Shown here in pieces: positions 33,101-44,817 of a stretch of 64,000 bases of DNA. A model generated the notes under the pieces. It made no database searches. It saw only the letters and a program-made list of their open reading frames with translations, and was not told where the DNA came from. Both the position numbers and the translations under genes were made by a program. Origin of the DNA: Azadirachta indica. Lineage: Eukaryota > Streptophyta > Magnoliopsida > Sapindales > Meliaceae. Where the stretch lies: positions 13,240,363 to 13,304,362 of the forward strand of contig CM040449.1 of assembly GCA_022749755.1 (NCBI GenBank). Direction: 5' to 3'. Positions within the stretch are counted from its first letter, which is position 1. Each line of letters opens with the position of its first letter.

Positions 33101-33428
33101 TTTAGCTGAAAGCTGGTAACGTCATTTGGATTCAAAATTCCCACTTTCTAAAATGAAGCTGTTAACCTGATCACCAAAATCGCCACAGGGAAAACATCGC
33201 CCTTCCATCGACATCGCTTTTTGTGCGTTCAATTTCAGCTACCTGCATCCTATTCTTGTCATTTTCACCCATTTTTGGGTTTCTGTTTTCGGGTGTCTTT
33301 TTACCTAGCTCTTGAACTGGTTTGCTTGCAACTGGGTATTATTACTTTTGTGGAGGAAGGTTGTTTGAATGGGTTGCTTTTTCCATAGCAGTTGAGTGTA
33401 TTATTTTGGATCTTTTTATAGGCCGTGT

Positions 33429-35782
33429 ATGAATATGAGTAAAGCACCTCGTTCTTCCGAGTCATCGTCAATAAGTTGGGAGGCATGGAGCCGATTAGAT
33501 AGGGAAACCAGAAGTATATAAGGCGGTACCCTTTTAGCAAGAAAGAACTATCTGTTACCCCAGTATTGTGAGCGACAGTTCTGAGCACACCTTGACTGAG
33601 GAATTGTGGTCACATTGTGAATATGGGCAGTAGAGTAAAGGAATTTAGCACAATAGTTTTGCAACAGAGTCATCTGATATGAGGGACTTGGTTTCCCTTC
33701 ACTTTAAAATTCCCACGTAGTACACCTGAGATGGTGCATACGAGCTTGATTGGATCCACTCTTCCATTAGGAAATCCACCCTCAGGGACCTGAGAGCTTG
33801 GTATGAGATCCCGTACAATATTACCATGAGATTACAAAGGAGAGGTGAGAAAGCCAGCAAGCCTCATGAGGGTGAGGTTGCTGTTTTTACATACTAATTA
33901 ACCTTAGCCTCAAGATTACCTTTTCAGCCCCACTTTAAGAAGTTTTTAAGGGAACTGAATTTGGCTCCCTGCCAGTTGATACTGAATCTGTGGAGAACTT
34001 TGGTCTAGATGTATGTCCTGTGAAGGAGAACAGGTCATGAAGAGCCCTCTTTCCTTGAATGTCGGAGGTTGTATCAAGTGAAGGCCAGCTCGAAGACAAA
34101 TCCCAGATTTTACTTTCAAGGCTAGGTCAAAAGATGAGAAGCCAGTGCCCGACTTGCCTGACTCCAATAAATCATGGAAGGATAGGTGGTTTTTGGTTGG
34201 TGAGGAATGGGGTCATTCAACGTTTGTTGATGGTGTTGTGTTGTCGGTCCCCACTTATTTTTCTTATGAAGGTTATGTTTCACTTGTTTGTTTGCGTAGT
34301 ATTAATGTATGCTTTGTTGTTTAATTTTGTTCGTTATTATTTTTATTCCTTTATTTCCTATCATACATACATTTATATAAATTAAGGCCTTTATGAGTGG
34401 ATATTTTTCGGATGAACATTTGATCTGTCAATATTTGGGAGCAAGAAGCCTACACTTGAACCCAAGCTGGAAATGCAGATTAGAGCCATCATTGTCAAAT
34501 CAAATGTTCCCTGAGATTTCTTCTCTAACTACAGTTTAAGGAAGCGGGTCTAATCACATTACTTCCTGCTATACGAAAGAGAGGTATTTCGTTACCTTCA
34601 ATCTGTACTTTTTGTTGTTATTCTTATTGATATTTTGCTTCTACGAACTTAAACACTGATAATTGTTATTTTGCTAATTGTTTTCTTGTTCCTTCGAACA
34701 CTCTTATTTCTTCTCTTTTAGGTATGGCACCTAAAATTGGAAAGGATGGGAAGAAAAAGAACATGAAGGCTGCCATGGAAGACCTTGTTGCCTTCATGAG
34801 CATTACCAATGCTGAGAAAGGGGATGCCAGGATTATGGTTCCCTTGACACACAGTGCCAAGCCGGCTCAAATGGGGGATGTTGCTGATGAGATATCTTCC
34901 AGCCTTCCTGCCTTATTGCCTCCAGAAGTTGTTGGGAATAAAAAGCGAAAAGTCAGAATGTCGTTGGAGGAGTGCTCGTCTTCTACTTTACAAGTAATCG
35001 ATATCAATGTGGTAAAACAGGACAGGTATGAGCACCTGGTGCCGACGATAGACGCAATGGAGCATGTCGTCTCCAAAGAATGGGCTGAGAAACAGAGTAA
35101 ACTTGTTGATGAAGAGGTACTCACTCTTTGTTCCGAACTGTGTCATAGGGTAAGTCATTTCTTATACTTTCTTGCTAAGTCGTCGTCATTCTCTTGTTGA
35201 TAACATTATTAAATATCGCCTATACTTGTTTGACCGTTACTGTTATTTTGTAGATGTCCTTTCTTCTCTCTGTTCATGGAGATAGGATATCTCAGCAGAT
35301 TGAAGAGGCACAGAACATACCAGTATGAGAGAGAGAAATGGATATTCTGACGAAAGAAAATGAGGTGCTGAGTGGCCAGCTTCAGGATTTGCAGGACAAG
35401 AAAGAAAAGCTGTTGTCAGAACTGGAAGGACGCCAAAAATTATATACCGAGTTAACAATAGAGAGGGACTGCCTGAAATCCCCAAGTGACCAACCTAGAA
35501 GTTGAATTAGAAGCGGTGCTTCAGTCCAGAGAGGAAGCCTCTGCTGCTGTTTACATCAGGAGCTTCCTTCATGCTGTAGAAATGTTTAAAAAACACTATC
35601 CCAATAAAGACCTGAGCTGGTTGGAAGAAGCCCTCCAGATTGCAAATGACGCGCTGAATGAGGAGTTGAGAAGTGAGGAATATGAGACTACAGTTGAACA
35701 GATTGGTGAGAAGGGGGACACTGACACTGCATCTAAGACCCTTACGGGGAGTTCTGCAAACAGAGATAGCGCCACTTCTTAG
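33429..35782 (+). pseudogene. Decayed PF04195-like ('gypsy-type transposase') coiled-coil gene
   Basis: More GC-rich than its surroundings. ATG 33429 opens MNMSKAPRSSESSSISWEAW with a stop at about 33516. Further on, LPFQPHFKKFLRELNLAPCQ, LNLWRTLV, EPSFLECRRLYQVKASSKTN and PRFYFQG match the plant 'putative transposase, gypsy type' fold. A second open block (34724-35149, 142 codons, MAPKIGKDGKKKNMKAAMED) ends at a good donor (GGGTAAGT, 35149-35156) with an acceptor TTTTGTAG at 35246-35253. The last exon is a coiled coil (MDILTKENEVLSGQLQDLQD, ELEAVLQSREEASAAVYIRS) ending at 35782. It has an in-frame TGA near 35326 and a one-base shift near 35485. Probably a dead gene copy. Confidence 0.68.
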
Positions 35783-36044
35783 GGGATACGTTGGATTGAA
35801 AGAAAAACTTTTCTGTATTTAATTAACCAATTTCCCAGGAAATGATTCCGTATTCTCTGTTACAGTTCGAAAAATTACTTTATTTTGGTAATGTATTTAC
35901 TTATGTTTCTGGCTTTAGCGCTTTCTTTTATTTTTGCGAACCTTAATTTGTGCATCTGATACTTTCCTTTATCTTTCCTTGGCCGATAAACTTTGGCCAA
36001 GTTTTGTATTTGCAAAATGAGAAACAACGTTGTTTATTCAAATG
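35783..36044. other. Intergenic, 3' flank of the coiled-coil gene
   Basis: T-rich sequence with no coding pattern; may include the old 3' untranslated region. Confidence 0.4.
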
Positions 36045-36250
36045 CATGAAAAGGTTGGTGACAAGGATGACATCATGAGACATCCTGCTGATTCTGAAAC
36101 TTGGAAAAACTTTTATCAACGTTACCGAGAACTCTGGTTTAAATCCTCACAATGTAAGATTAGGTTTAGCAAGTGATGATCTTAACCCGTTTGGCACAAT
36201 GAGTGTTGCATACATAGCTTCTTGTCCCGATTATCTACAATTTAAGTTCA
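36045..36250 (+). pseudogene. CACTA TNP2-type transposase fragment
   Basis: IMRHPADSETWKNFYQRY is followed, after a frameshift, by NPHNVRLGLASDDLNPFGTM and SVAYIASCPDYLQ. This matches the conserved TNP2 stretch 'RHPADSEAWK-FD...P-NVRLGLA-DGFNPFG-MS-SYS-WPV'. About 65 codons only; the rest of the element is not seen nearby. Confidence 0.82.
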
Positions 36251-36964
36251 GATGATTATTTAGCATTTCTTTTTATGTTGTTTTGATATTCAACGGCAAT
36301 GCGGATTAATGTCTAGAACGTGCTATAACTGATTTTCTTTTTGTAAAATTTTTAATGAAAACTTTTATTCTATTGTTAGCAGGCAGAGTTGGCACCAGGA
36401 GCACATGCTTGAAAAGAGCACTATCACTATCCACAATGAATACGAAAATAAAATACTCGGCTGGTTCGTAATAAATCAACAAATGAACGATTGGCTCCTA
36501 TAAGTTATTAGTAGTTATGTCATTATATTCTTATTTGCTTGTATCAGTAGTCTTTCGCATTTGAATGAATAAAATCAGTCATCTATTATATTTTCTTGTT
36601 ATCGTTCATTTTAGAAATTTCACTCACCATACTAGCCAAGCAAATGGTCAGCTAAGTAATGTTCAGAATGATGGTTATGGGAAAGCAAATATTCAGCATA
36701 GTAATGTTGAAATTGATGGTTCTAGGCAAGTAAATTGATGTTTCTGCAGCAGTTTTTCTGCATCATTTCCTCCAGTCTTGTGTGCTGCATTTTCTCTCTG
36801 TTATTTTTTCTGCATTTTTTTATTGCAGAAATATTAGTTTCCCTACCATTTTGACTACAGAAACAGCAACCAGCTTCTACATTTCAAACTCGGACCACAT
36901 TATGCCACTTTCTGTATTGAAATTATTTGTCTATGGTATGTTAACTCTACTAATGAAATAATGT
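36251..36964. other. Intergenic, no gene
   Basis: AT-rich with a local imperfect repeat (GCAAATGGTCAGCTAAGTAA versus GCAAATATTCAGCATAGTAA at about 36640-36700). No motif recognised; may be the interior of a CACTA remnant. Confidence 0.4.
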
Positions 36965-37285
36965 TCATTTTAATAAATGTATAACAATCTTTCATTACTC
37001 ATATGCACTCATAGTCATGCTTTCATTATTTACTCTACAATGAGGCTTACAATATGGTAAGATGACTTTCTAGGCATACTTTTTCTAATGCTCTTTTGCA
37101 TTTGGCATAGTGGAAGTCATTTTGCAAAGGAACATTCACTGTAGATGATGTATTTTTCATACTATATTACTTTAAATCATTTCAAACAAAAGTGTGAAAT
37201 TGTCAAACAGCAGCAACACGTATGTGGTAGAAACTACAACATTCTGATTTAAGGATGAATGGTACAAAGCAAACCTTAGTTCAAG
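36965..37285 (+). repeat. Dispersed 322-bp repeat, copy 2
   Basis: Sister of 96-417 in the same orientation, 36.9 kb away, ending at TTCAAG. Followed by AT-rich DNA with its own small duplication (ACAAGCCAAAAACTTT at about 37304 and again near 37381). Confidence 0.85.
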
Positions 37286-37625
37286 AAACTTTTATCAAAA
37301 TAAACAAGCCAAAAACTTTTAAATATGCATAATGATAAACAAAATAAAATCAAATAAATTGACATACAAAACAAATAAACAAGCCAAAAAACTTTTTTCA
37401 TATTCTTTAGCTTAGTTGAATTCTTATTAAGTTTTCGTCTTAACACTCCACATTGAGGACATAGAGTTGCTTCTTGAAATTATTTTTTGTACAATATACA
37501 ATTATTCAGACAAATATGCATGTGTCTTTTCATATTCCCTGCCATGTGTCTTTTCATGACTCAACTTTCTTCTTTGTTTCATAAATGGATAAGGCAGCTC
37601 GTTATTACTCGCCTGGATAGCACGT
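37286..37625. other. Flank of Athila-type element 1, no gene
   Basis: AT-rich. An open frame beginning at 37487 runs into the LTR and is hydrophobic by base composition only. CTTAACACTCCACATTGAGG resembles a retrotransposon remnant but is too short to assign. Confidence 0.4.
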
Positions 37626-38882
37626 TGATGTGCTTAATTTGTATAAAATTTGTCATGTTTTCACTCTTAATTTTATGTCAATGTATATTTATTTTACTTA
37701 TTTGCTTGAGTTTTTCTTATTTAATTAGTTTATGTTATTGCTTTGAGCTTGCTTTTTATGTTTGTAGGAGGAAAGTCCACAAAGTCCAAGAAATGGAAGG
37801 GAAACAACAAGGTCCTTATTTACTGAACATAATTAATATTTTTAAGCATAACTTTATACTCAAAAATCATATTTGAGTGACTCAAAATAATTTGAAAACT
37901 AGAAAATTCATATGCGCACAAATTTAAGTTTTAATGGTCAAAAATTCGGTTTAAACTAAGACACTAGGAGACAAGTGGAAGACAACTTTTCCTTAACTAG
38001 GGGAAGTGAATTTTGAGTAATTTTTTAGACCAAATTAACAAACGAAAGGGGGGGTGGGGGGGAACATCTAGAATTTAGAGGAGGATTTTTCTCACCATTT
38101 CCAAGACTTGGAAGTTTGGAAAAGGAAGAGAAATAAAGAGAGGACAAATTGAAGCTTGTTGAATATTGAAGTTCTTGATTTATAAAGAGTTTTTTTTCTC
38201 AACTCTATCTTCTCTTTCTGAAATTTTCATTATGATTTTCAAATTGATTATGGTGTGTTGTAATTCCATTATGGGTAAATTTTTCTTAACTAGGGCAAAG
38301 ATGTAACTTAAGTAAGAACATCAATTTGCAAAATTTATGTTATTTATGGTTTATTACTCAATATTGAGTGTTCATTATTTTGCATAAAGCTTTTGAATAT
38401 TTGGTCAATATTTGACTAACTTGTGAACCATATTGATTTGAGAAGTGATTTATGAATTAAGAATAATTATCATTGTTTTTAATGAATTTTCATTTGTTTG
38501 AATTCACATAAAGATATAGTGAATTAATATGTGTAAGTATTTTTGGTAAATGGTGAAAGGGATTATCAAATAAATTAGGATAATTTACTGTCAATATTGA
38601 TAATAAATTAATATAACACAATTTAAGGAATTGAGTTTAATTAGCTATGGTGAAATATGTTGCCCTAGTGTTTTAATTTTGAAATTTATAAATTGCTTTG
38701 TTAGTTTACGTCAATTTTCCCCAATTTCTTGTTAATCAAACTATGTTAATTGAAATCTTCAATTAAATTTAGATTAGAAAATTTCAGTACTTAATAAATT
38801 AATCAATCCTTGTGGGAGCGATACTTAACTTATCATATATTACTTGTTTGCAATAGTGTGCACTTGCGTTTATGAAAATCCA
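37626..38882 (+). repeat. 5' LTR of Athila-like element 1
   Basis: Starts TGATGTGCTTAATTTGTA and ends near AAATCCA, 11 bases before the primer site. Its first 740 bases match 44818-45582. A G-rich run (38048-38063) is not present in the 3' LTR. Confidence 0.82.
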
Positions 38883-38893
38883 TAAGAAATTTT

Positions 38894-38909
38894 TGGCGCT
38901 GTTGCCAGA
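38894..38909 (+). other. tRNA-Asp primer-binding site, element 1
   Basis: TGGCGCTGTTGCCAGA, close to the TGGCGCCGTTGCCGGG complement of plant tRNA-Asp. Confidence 0.85.
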
Positions 38910-39004
38910 GATTGTTTTAATTTTTATTAATATTAATTTGGATTAATTTTGATTTTAATTTGAAGTTTATTTTTATTGTTAATTTTAGGTGTTTTCTCTA
39001 ACGC

Positions 39005-40120
39005 ATGAGACGTTTTAAAAGTTCTAATTATAAATTTGTTCTTTTGGATAGAGAGATTGAATGGACGTTTCACAAGCAAAACAAGGAAAAGAAACAAGCA
39101 TTAAGAAGTCAACAAACTAGCAGCATGGCAAAAACATGGCTGATATTGTTGTGGCTGAAAAAAATAGAGCATTAATGGAATATGCTATTTCGACAATTAA
39201 TGGTGCTTCATTCAACATTAGATGACTTGCAATTCAAGCCAACAACTTTGAAATTAAGCCCACAATAATTTAGATGATTCAAACTTCTATCCAATTCAGC
39301 GGTTTGCTGAAGGATAATTTGAATGCACATATTACAAATTTTCTAGAAATTTTCAATACTTTCAAGCATAATGATGTTTTGGATGATGCAATAAGGTTGA
39401 GACTCTTTCCATTCTCACTTAGAGATAAGGCAAAAGGATAGCTAAATTCACTTTCTCTTGGAACCATCACAACTTGGAATGATTTCGCTTAGAAATTCTT
39501 AACTAAATTTTTCCCTCTAGTAAAGACAGCAAAAATGAGGAATGATATCACATCCTTTTATCAATTTGACATGGAATCTCTATAAAGCATGGGAAATGTA
39601 TAAGGATATGTTAAAAAGGTGTCCACATCATGGGTTGCCAGCATGGTTGCAAGAACAAACAATTTACAATGGATTAAATTGCACATCTAGAATAGTGATT
39701 GATGCTACAATAGGTTGCTGATTTAATGAGCAAAACACATGATGAATCGTACACCTTGTTGGAAGAAATGGCTTTTAATAATTATCAATGGCCCTTAGAT
39801 TGTTTGACACCAAGAAGAGTTGCTAGAGTACATGAAATTGATGCCATCACTACTTTGACCGCATAGTTGGTTACTTTGTCAAAATAGCTTGGTATTTTGA
39901 ATGTTAATGCCATCCAATCTCGAGTTCAAGTGTGTGAATTATGTGGAGGAAATCATGCTAATGTTGATTGTCAAGTTGGTGGTCCATTCGCTTCTTCATT
40001 TTCCATGCGAGCTAACTTTTTGTCAAATTTATAGAAACATCATTTGAATTTTTCATGGAGCAATAATAAGAATTTTATGAAACCACCTCCGGGTTTTAGC
40101 CACAAGAAAAAAAAGTGAAT
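39005..40120 (+). pseudogene. Athila-like gag
   Basis: ATG 39005 gives MRRFKSSNYKFVLLDREIEW. Frames then carry LAIQANNFEIKPTIIMIQTS, LKDNLNAHITNFLEIFNTFK, DDAIRLRLFPFSLRDKAKG, TITTWNDFA and PHHGLPAWLQEQTIYNGLN, all hallmark Athila capsid words. A finger CELCGGNHANVDCQVGGPF (CX2CX4HX4C, intact) lies at about 39935-39990. Stops and shifts occur, such as a stop for the Trp of 'KAKQW'. Gag would form the element's particle; this copy is broken. Confidence 0.87.
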
Positions 40121-40499
40121 TTGGAAGATGCACTTGCTTAATTCACTATGGATATCTCTAAGTTCATGACAAAGATTGATATAACATTGCCAAACCAAGT
40201 GGCATCTATACAAAACCTTGAGGTTCAGATGGGTCAAATGGCCAAATTATTAATAAAAAGGCAACAAAGTTCTTTATCGATTAATACGGAGACAAATCCA
40301 AATAATAAGCGATGGCAATTATAATTTAGAGTGAAAAACAGAAAAATAAATTGAACGAGGCACCATAAGGATAACAAGTTAATGAAATCACAAGTAAAGA
40401 GGTAGTGAATAGCAAGCATTGGAGAAGAATGTTGCTGAGAATGGAGAAAGTTCAAAAATAGACAATGAAGAAAGAAGATCTTTCATGTCTCATGGACTC

Positions 40500-41250
40500 T
40501 AGCATGTGTGCTACCAATTTCATTTCCTCAACATCTTCAAAAAATTAAATTAGATAAGTAATTTTCTAAATTCCTTGACTTATTTAAAAAATTGCATATT
40601 AACATTTCTTTTACATATGTGTTAAAAAAAATACCAAGTTATGCTAAATTCATGAAGGAGATTGTAATTAACAAAAGAAAATTTGAGGAAAATGAAATAG
40701 TAATGTTAGTTGAGGATTGTAACGTCATCTTGCAAAGTAAATTGCCATCAAGGTTGAAAGATCCAGGAAGTTTTAATATACCTTGCACCATTGAGAATGT
40801 CACTTTAAAGCATTAATTTAATGCCTTTTTCTGTTTTTAAAAAATTAGAACTTAGTGAAGTGAAACCATCGACAATTTCTTTGAAATTGTCCGATCGACC
40901 AATCAAATATCCAAGGATTGTTGAAGATGTCTTGGTAAAAGTTGATAAGTTCATTCTTTCAGTAGATTTTCTTGTTCTTGATATAGAGGAACATTAAAAA
41001 ATTCCAATCATCTTTGGTTGACGATTTTTAGCCACTAGGAGAACAATTATAGATATGCAGAAAGGGCAACTCATTTTAAGAATACAAAGAGAACAAGTCA
41101 CCTTTAATGTGCTTAAAGCTATAAAGCATCCTCATGATATGGATAGTTGCTTGTGGATTGGCACTCAACAAGAGAAAATGGAATCGATCCATTTATTAAA
41201 TAAGAGTGAAAAATTAGTTGCAGCTGTGCACACATCAAGTGATTTTTGAA
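40500..41250 (+). pseudogene. Athila-like protease region
   Basis: Open frame 40592-40816 reads MHINISFTYVLKKIPSYAKF, MKEIVINKRKFEENEIVML, VILQSKLPSRLKDPGSFNIP and CTIENV. The next frames give INLMPFSVFKKLELSEVKPS, ISLKLSDRPIKYP, EDVLVKVDKFILSVDFLVLD and TIIDMQKGQLILRIQREQVT (open frame 41055-41249). This is the Athila protease block. The D-LGAS active site is lost at the shift around 40816. Confidence 0.83.
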
Positions 41251-43131
41251 GCATGACACATTCATATAAGAAATTGAGCCAAAATATATCCCATTTGATC
41301 TTGGAGAATGTCTCAATGTACATGGTGTTCGTTTCAAGACGTATTTAGATATAATTAGAGATTTACAATGGGAGAATCTTACTCTTGGGCGATCACATTA
41401 TTCTTAAAGAGGAAGAACCTAGTTTGGCTAAAGACATTGAGCTTAGCATTACTTGGGAGGTAACCCAAGATGTACAAGAAAGAAAAATAGAGAAGAAAAA
41501 TTTGTAACTCACTATTTGGAGCCATAAACATTGAAACAACTATAACTTACTGCAAAAAAATGAGAATCAAATTCTATGAAAAGCAGCATAAAATAAACAT
41601 TCAGAGGTTTCCAGATACAATTATAGGCTGCCTAACACCTTCTAGGCAAAAACTTATAAGAATTTGAAGTTGTTATCTAAATCAGATGCTATTTTTACCG
41701 TTTTCCTTTTCTTTGAATTTCCACTTTTCTTTGATCTATTCATTGCATGATTTGTAATTGTAAACATTGAGGGCAATGTTAGATTTAAGTTTGGGGTGGA
41801 GTCTTAACTTTTTTTTTTTAGAGTTAATTATTTGTGTTTGAACTTTTTTCTTATTTGCTTTTGCCTAAGTTTTAGCTTAAAAAAAATTTTGTGTTTATAT
41901 TCTATTTCGAGTCTTTTAAGTTGCTTCCTTACTTAATGATAAGATTTGAAAATGATTTATGCACGGTCAATTTAAATTAATGAGATATGAGCAAAGGTCA
42001 TAATATTATCCTTGTACTAACTATGTTTCATTGTTTATTATGATAATTTATAAACACTGCATGCTATGATTGATTAAAATCTTGAATTGATAAATTCACA
42101 TAGCTAGAGAATGATATGTGAGATAGTGTAGACTCATATAATCTTAATTGTAAGCTTTTGAGCCCTTATGCTTCAATTCTAAATGATATATAATTATTCT
42201 ACATCTTTTATTGTCATCTTTTCATTCAATGATCTCATTATATTTTGTTTTGACTAATTAACTTGATTATTCATGCTTTGAATGCAGTATTGGTTGTATG
42301 ATGCATAAGAAATGATTCTAGACTTGTTTGTATTGTTTGAATCTTTTCTAACCAATCTTTTGCATGTTTCCTTAGTTAACCACTTTGAGCTTTAAAATGA
42401 TCTCTATCTTTCTTAAAACCAATGAAAACCAATCCTAATAGCCAAGTTTTTATTGTCTTTATCTTGTTCTTATCCTTTGATCTATAAATAGGGGTATATA
42501 CATATACTTCATAATAAGTTTGGAGGTTGTTACTTGCTACGTGTGTGGTTAATTTCACAATGCTTTAACAATTTGATGCATGACAAAAACAAATGTTCAA
42601 ATATGTAAGCCAAACTTTTGCTTAGTAATTGGCTCTTGTGCTTAAATAAGTATTGAGTGCTTGCGTTAAAAGGTAGAGTAAAACTAAATCCTAAAAAAAA
42701 GAATGAAAAATTTAAGGCCGAAAATGACAGTGCATAAAAAGAGTCGTATTTTGAAAAGAAAAAAAAAAAAGGAGGTGAATATGAAAGAGTGGTTGTGAAA
42801 CCTATTTGCAAGCAAAGATGAGAATTTGATGATTGATGCATATATTATTGAGTTCTTATGACGTTGATTTATCCTTTTCTATTTTTCTTACGGATTGACC
42901 TCATTACAACTTAGAAAGAAAGTTCTAAATTAATTTTGTGTGTTATATAATTAGTTTGCACTCATTGTGATAAGAATCAAGTTATTAGTATTTCTTTCAT
43001 TAGATCACCATCATCACATTAGAAATAACATGTTCTTTCTATTGTAGGTGAACTTCATGCTCTATTAAAAATCTAAGTATAATATTTGTCTCACATACTT
43101 TTAAGTGTTAATCTAAATTTTGAGTGTTTTT
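41251..43131 (+). other. Athila-like element 1 non-coding 3' region
   Basis: Contains GGGAGGTAACCCAAGATGTA (41457-41476), a string often found after the coding part of Athila-type elements. An internal polypurine-like AATGTTAGATTTAAGTTTGG is followed by GGTGG near 41775-41801. Then comes about 1.3 kb of AT-rich untranslated DNA. No reverse transcriptase or integrase motif in any frame. Confidence 0.6.
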
Positions 43132-44520
43132 TACTACAACTTAAAAGTTATAATTCTCTAGTATAAATTGTCTCTAGTAATAAAATTTGAAAGTTTGAGT
43201 GTCGGTCCATAAGAAATATGTTATACAAAGTATACAAGTCTAATGTCCAAATATTACAAGTCCAAATATTCAAATATTATGAAAATAGATTGAATTTTTT
43301 TTTTTGTTAAATTCACTATTATTGATATTATGATATTAGGGATCAATTTTAATGATATGTACAGTAATTATTCTTAATTCTTGTTTTTATACACAATTAA
43401 AAATCAAAATAGAAGTGATCTTAATTGGGAGATAAATAACACTTAAGCACAAGGAAATGAAAAGACTAATCTTTGAATTTATGGAGGGAGACTACAAATT
43501 ACCTTGCTCTTGATATGTAAAAAACATCTAAACATTCAATATACCATTTGTTAACAATGAATCAAGATTTCTAATAAATCAAAATCATTTGCAAAATATA
43601 ATACTCAATCAATAGAAAAATTGACAATGAAATATAAAACAAAGAATCAAAGAGTAAAATTATACAACCATCAAAATTTTGCCCTAAGTCCTATTTATGA
43701 ATTTAGAAAGATATTATATAAATAATACCAAAATTATACAAAGGAAGAATGGAAAATAAGAAAAGAAAGGCATTTCCAATAACTTCTAACACTTCCTTTA
43801 TATAGGCAAAACAACATATATTTCACATATGTAAACACAAGTTGCAAACTTTCAATTTAATCATTCTCTGTTAGATTATAGCATATTTTGGACCATCAAA
43901 TTCATTGAATTTGTTAAAGCTATCTTCTTTAAAGTTGTAGGCACTTTCATAAGCCTAAGTGGACCAAAGTTCAACCAAATTAATTATATACAGCAAGAGT
44001 TATGTTGAAAATGAACAAAGGTGTTCAGTTTGGGTTTCTCCATCGATCTTCTAGAATAACTGCTGTTTTTTTTATAGGAAAGGACTCTGAATTTGGACAA
44101 ATGTAAAACATAACAATTGTAGGTCTATTTTCTAAAACATCTAACCGTATGATTTTTAGATATGTATGTGAAAAGATACAGCCCAAATACGAAACTATGT
44201 AGGGTTGGCCCTCAGCTGCAGTTGGGTTTTGTTGAAGCTCAATTTTGACCCAATAGATGCTTGAGTTGTCTAACCTCTGATTTACACTTTTGTGAAAGAA
44301 TGAGTTCATGTTCTTGTGACCCAAGAATTGTATTAATTGATGTTTTGGATTAAATGATATGTTCATTATATGAAACCTACGCAAAATCAATTAATAAGTC
44401 TAATTCTTGTTTTAGACTTCAATATAAAGAAAAGTACTCAATTTTGGGAAAAATAATAACATTATTAAGTGTAAATTATAATATTTTTTTTAATAAACCT
44501 ACAATTTTCAACATTCATCA
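43132..44520 (-). repeat. Athila-type family 2 solo LTR
   Basis: Aligns along its length with 23884-25287 in the same orientation: TGATGAATGTTG start on the minus strand at 44520, ATGATATGTTCATTATATGA near the tail, reversed TATA box CTTTATATAGG near 43797. Flanked on both sides by element 1 sequence with no family 2 interior, hence a solo LTR. Flanks are T-rich (GTTTTT and CTTTTC); a target duplication cannot be called with confidence. Confidence 0.78.
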
Positions 44521-44802
44521 CTTTTCTTTAAGAGTGATCATCCTTGTGAGATTTGAAGTTTGAAACTTGTATGCATGCTATACTCTAATAATGTGAAGGA
44601 TGACAAGAGAGATGATAAATTAACGACTATCACGCACTTCACATGAGTATAACATATAAAGCTTTACTACTACTTGGATAATTGATTGATTGATTTTGTA
44701 TCTTATTGTATTTTTGTTGACCATAAAACCATGTAGTAAGGAAGCTAGTTTATGTTGTTTTGAGTGTTTGAATTTTTCTTTTGCTCAAGGACTAGCAATT
44801 GT

Positions 44803-44817
44803 TAAGTTTGGGGTATT
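44803..44817 (+). other. Polypurine tract of element 1
   Basis: TTAAGTTTGGGGTATT immediately before the 3' LTR, the usual plus-strand priming site of plant Ty3 elements. It is preceded by GCTCAAGGACTAGCAA, a string common upstream of this tract. Confidence 0.75.

Larger units (their letters stand above)
26131..33140 (-). mobile_element. Endogenous pararetrovirus 2, minus copy
   Basis: About 7 kb on the minus strand, mirroring the plus copy. From about 33100 downward: TATA, polyadenylation signal, leader, primer site, hairpins, ORF1, polyprotein, coat finger, protease, deleted reverse transcriptase, RNase H, 3' gene, intergenic region. It is uninterrupted by other elements and so gives the clean viral order. 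Protein-level agreement with the plus copy is only around four in five residues in the best parts, so the two are old or came from different viral variants. Confidence 0.84.

Noticed and set aside
37487..37876. 129-codon hydrophobic frame resembling membrane helices
   Set aside because: It crosses the 5' LTR border at 37626, so it cannot be one gene; composition only.
40040..40455. Minus-strand frames across the Athila gag region
   Set aside because: Antisense shadows of the gag and linker coding on the plus strand.
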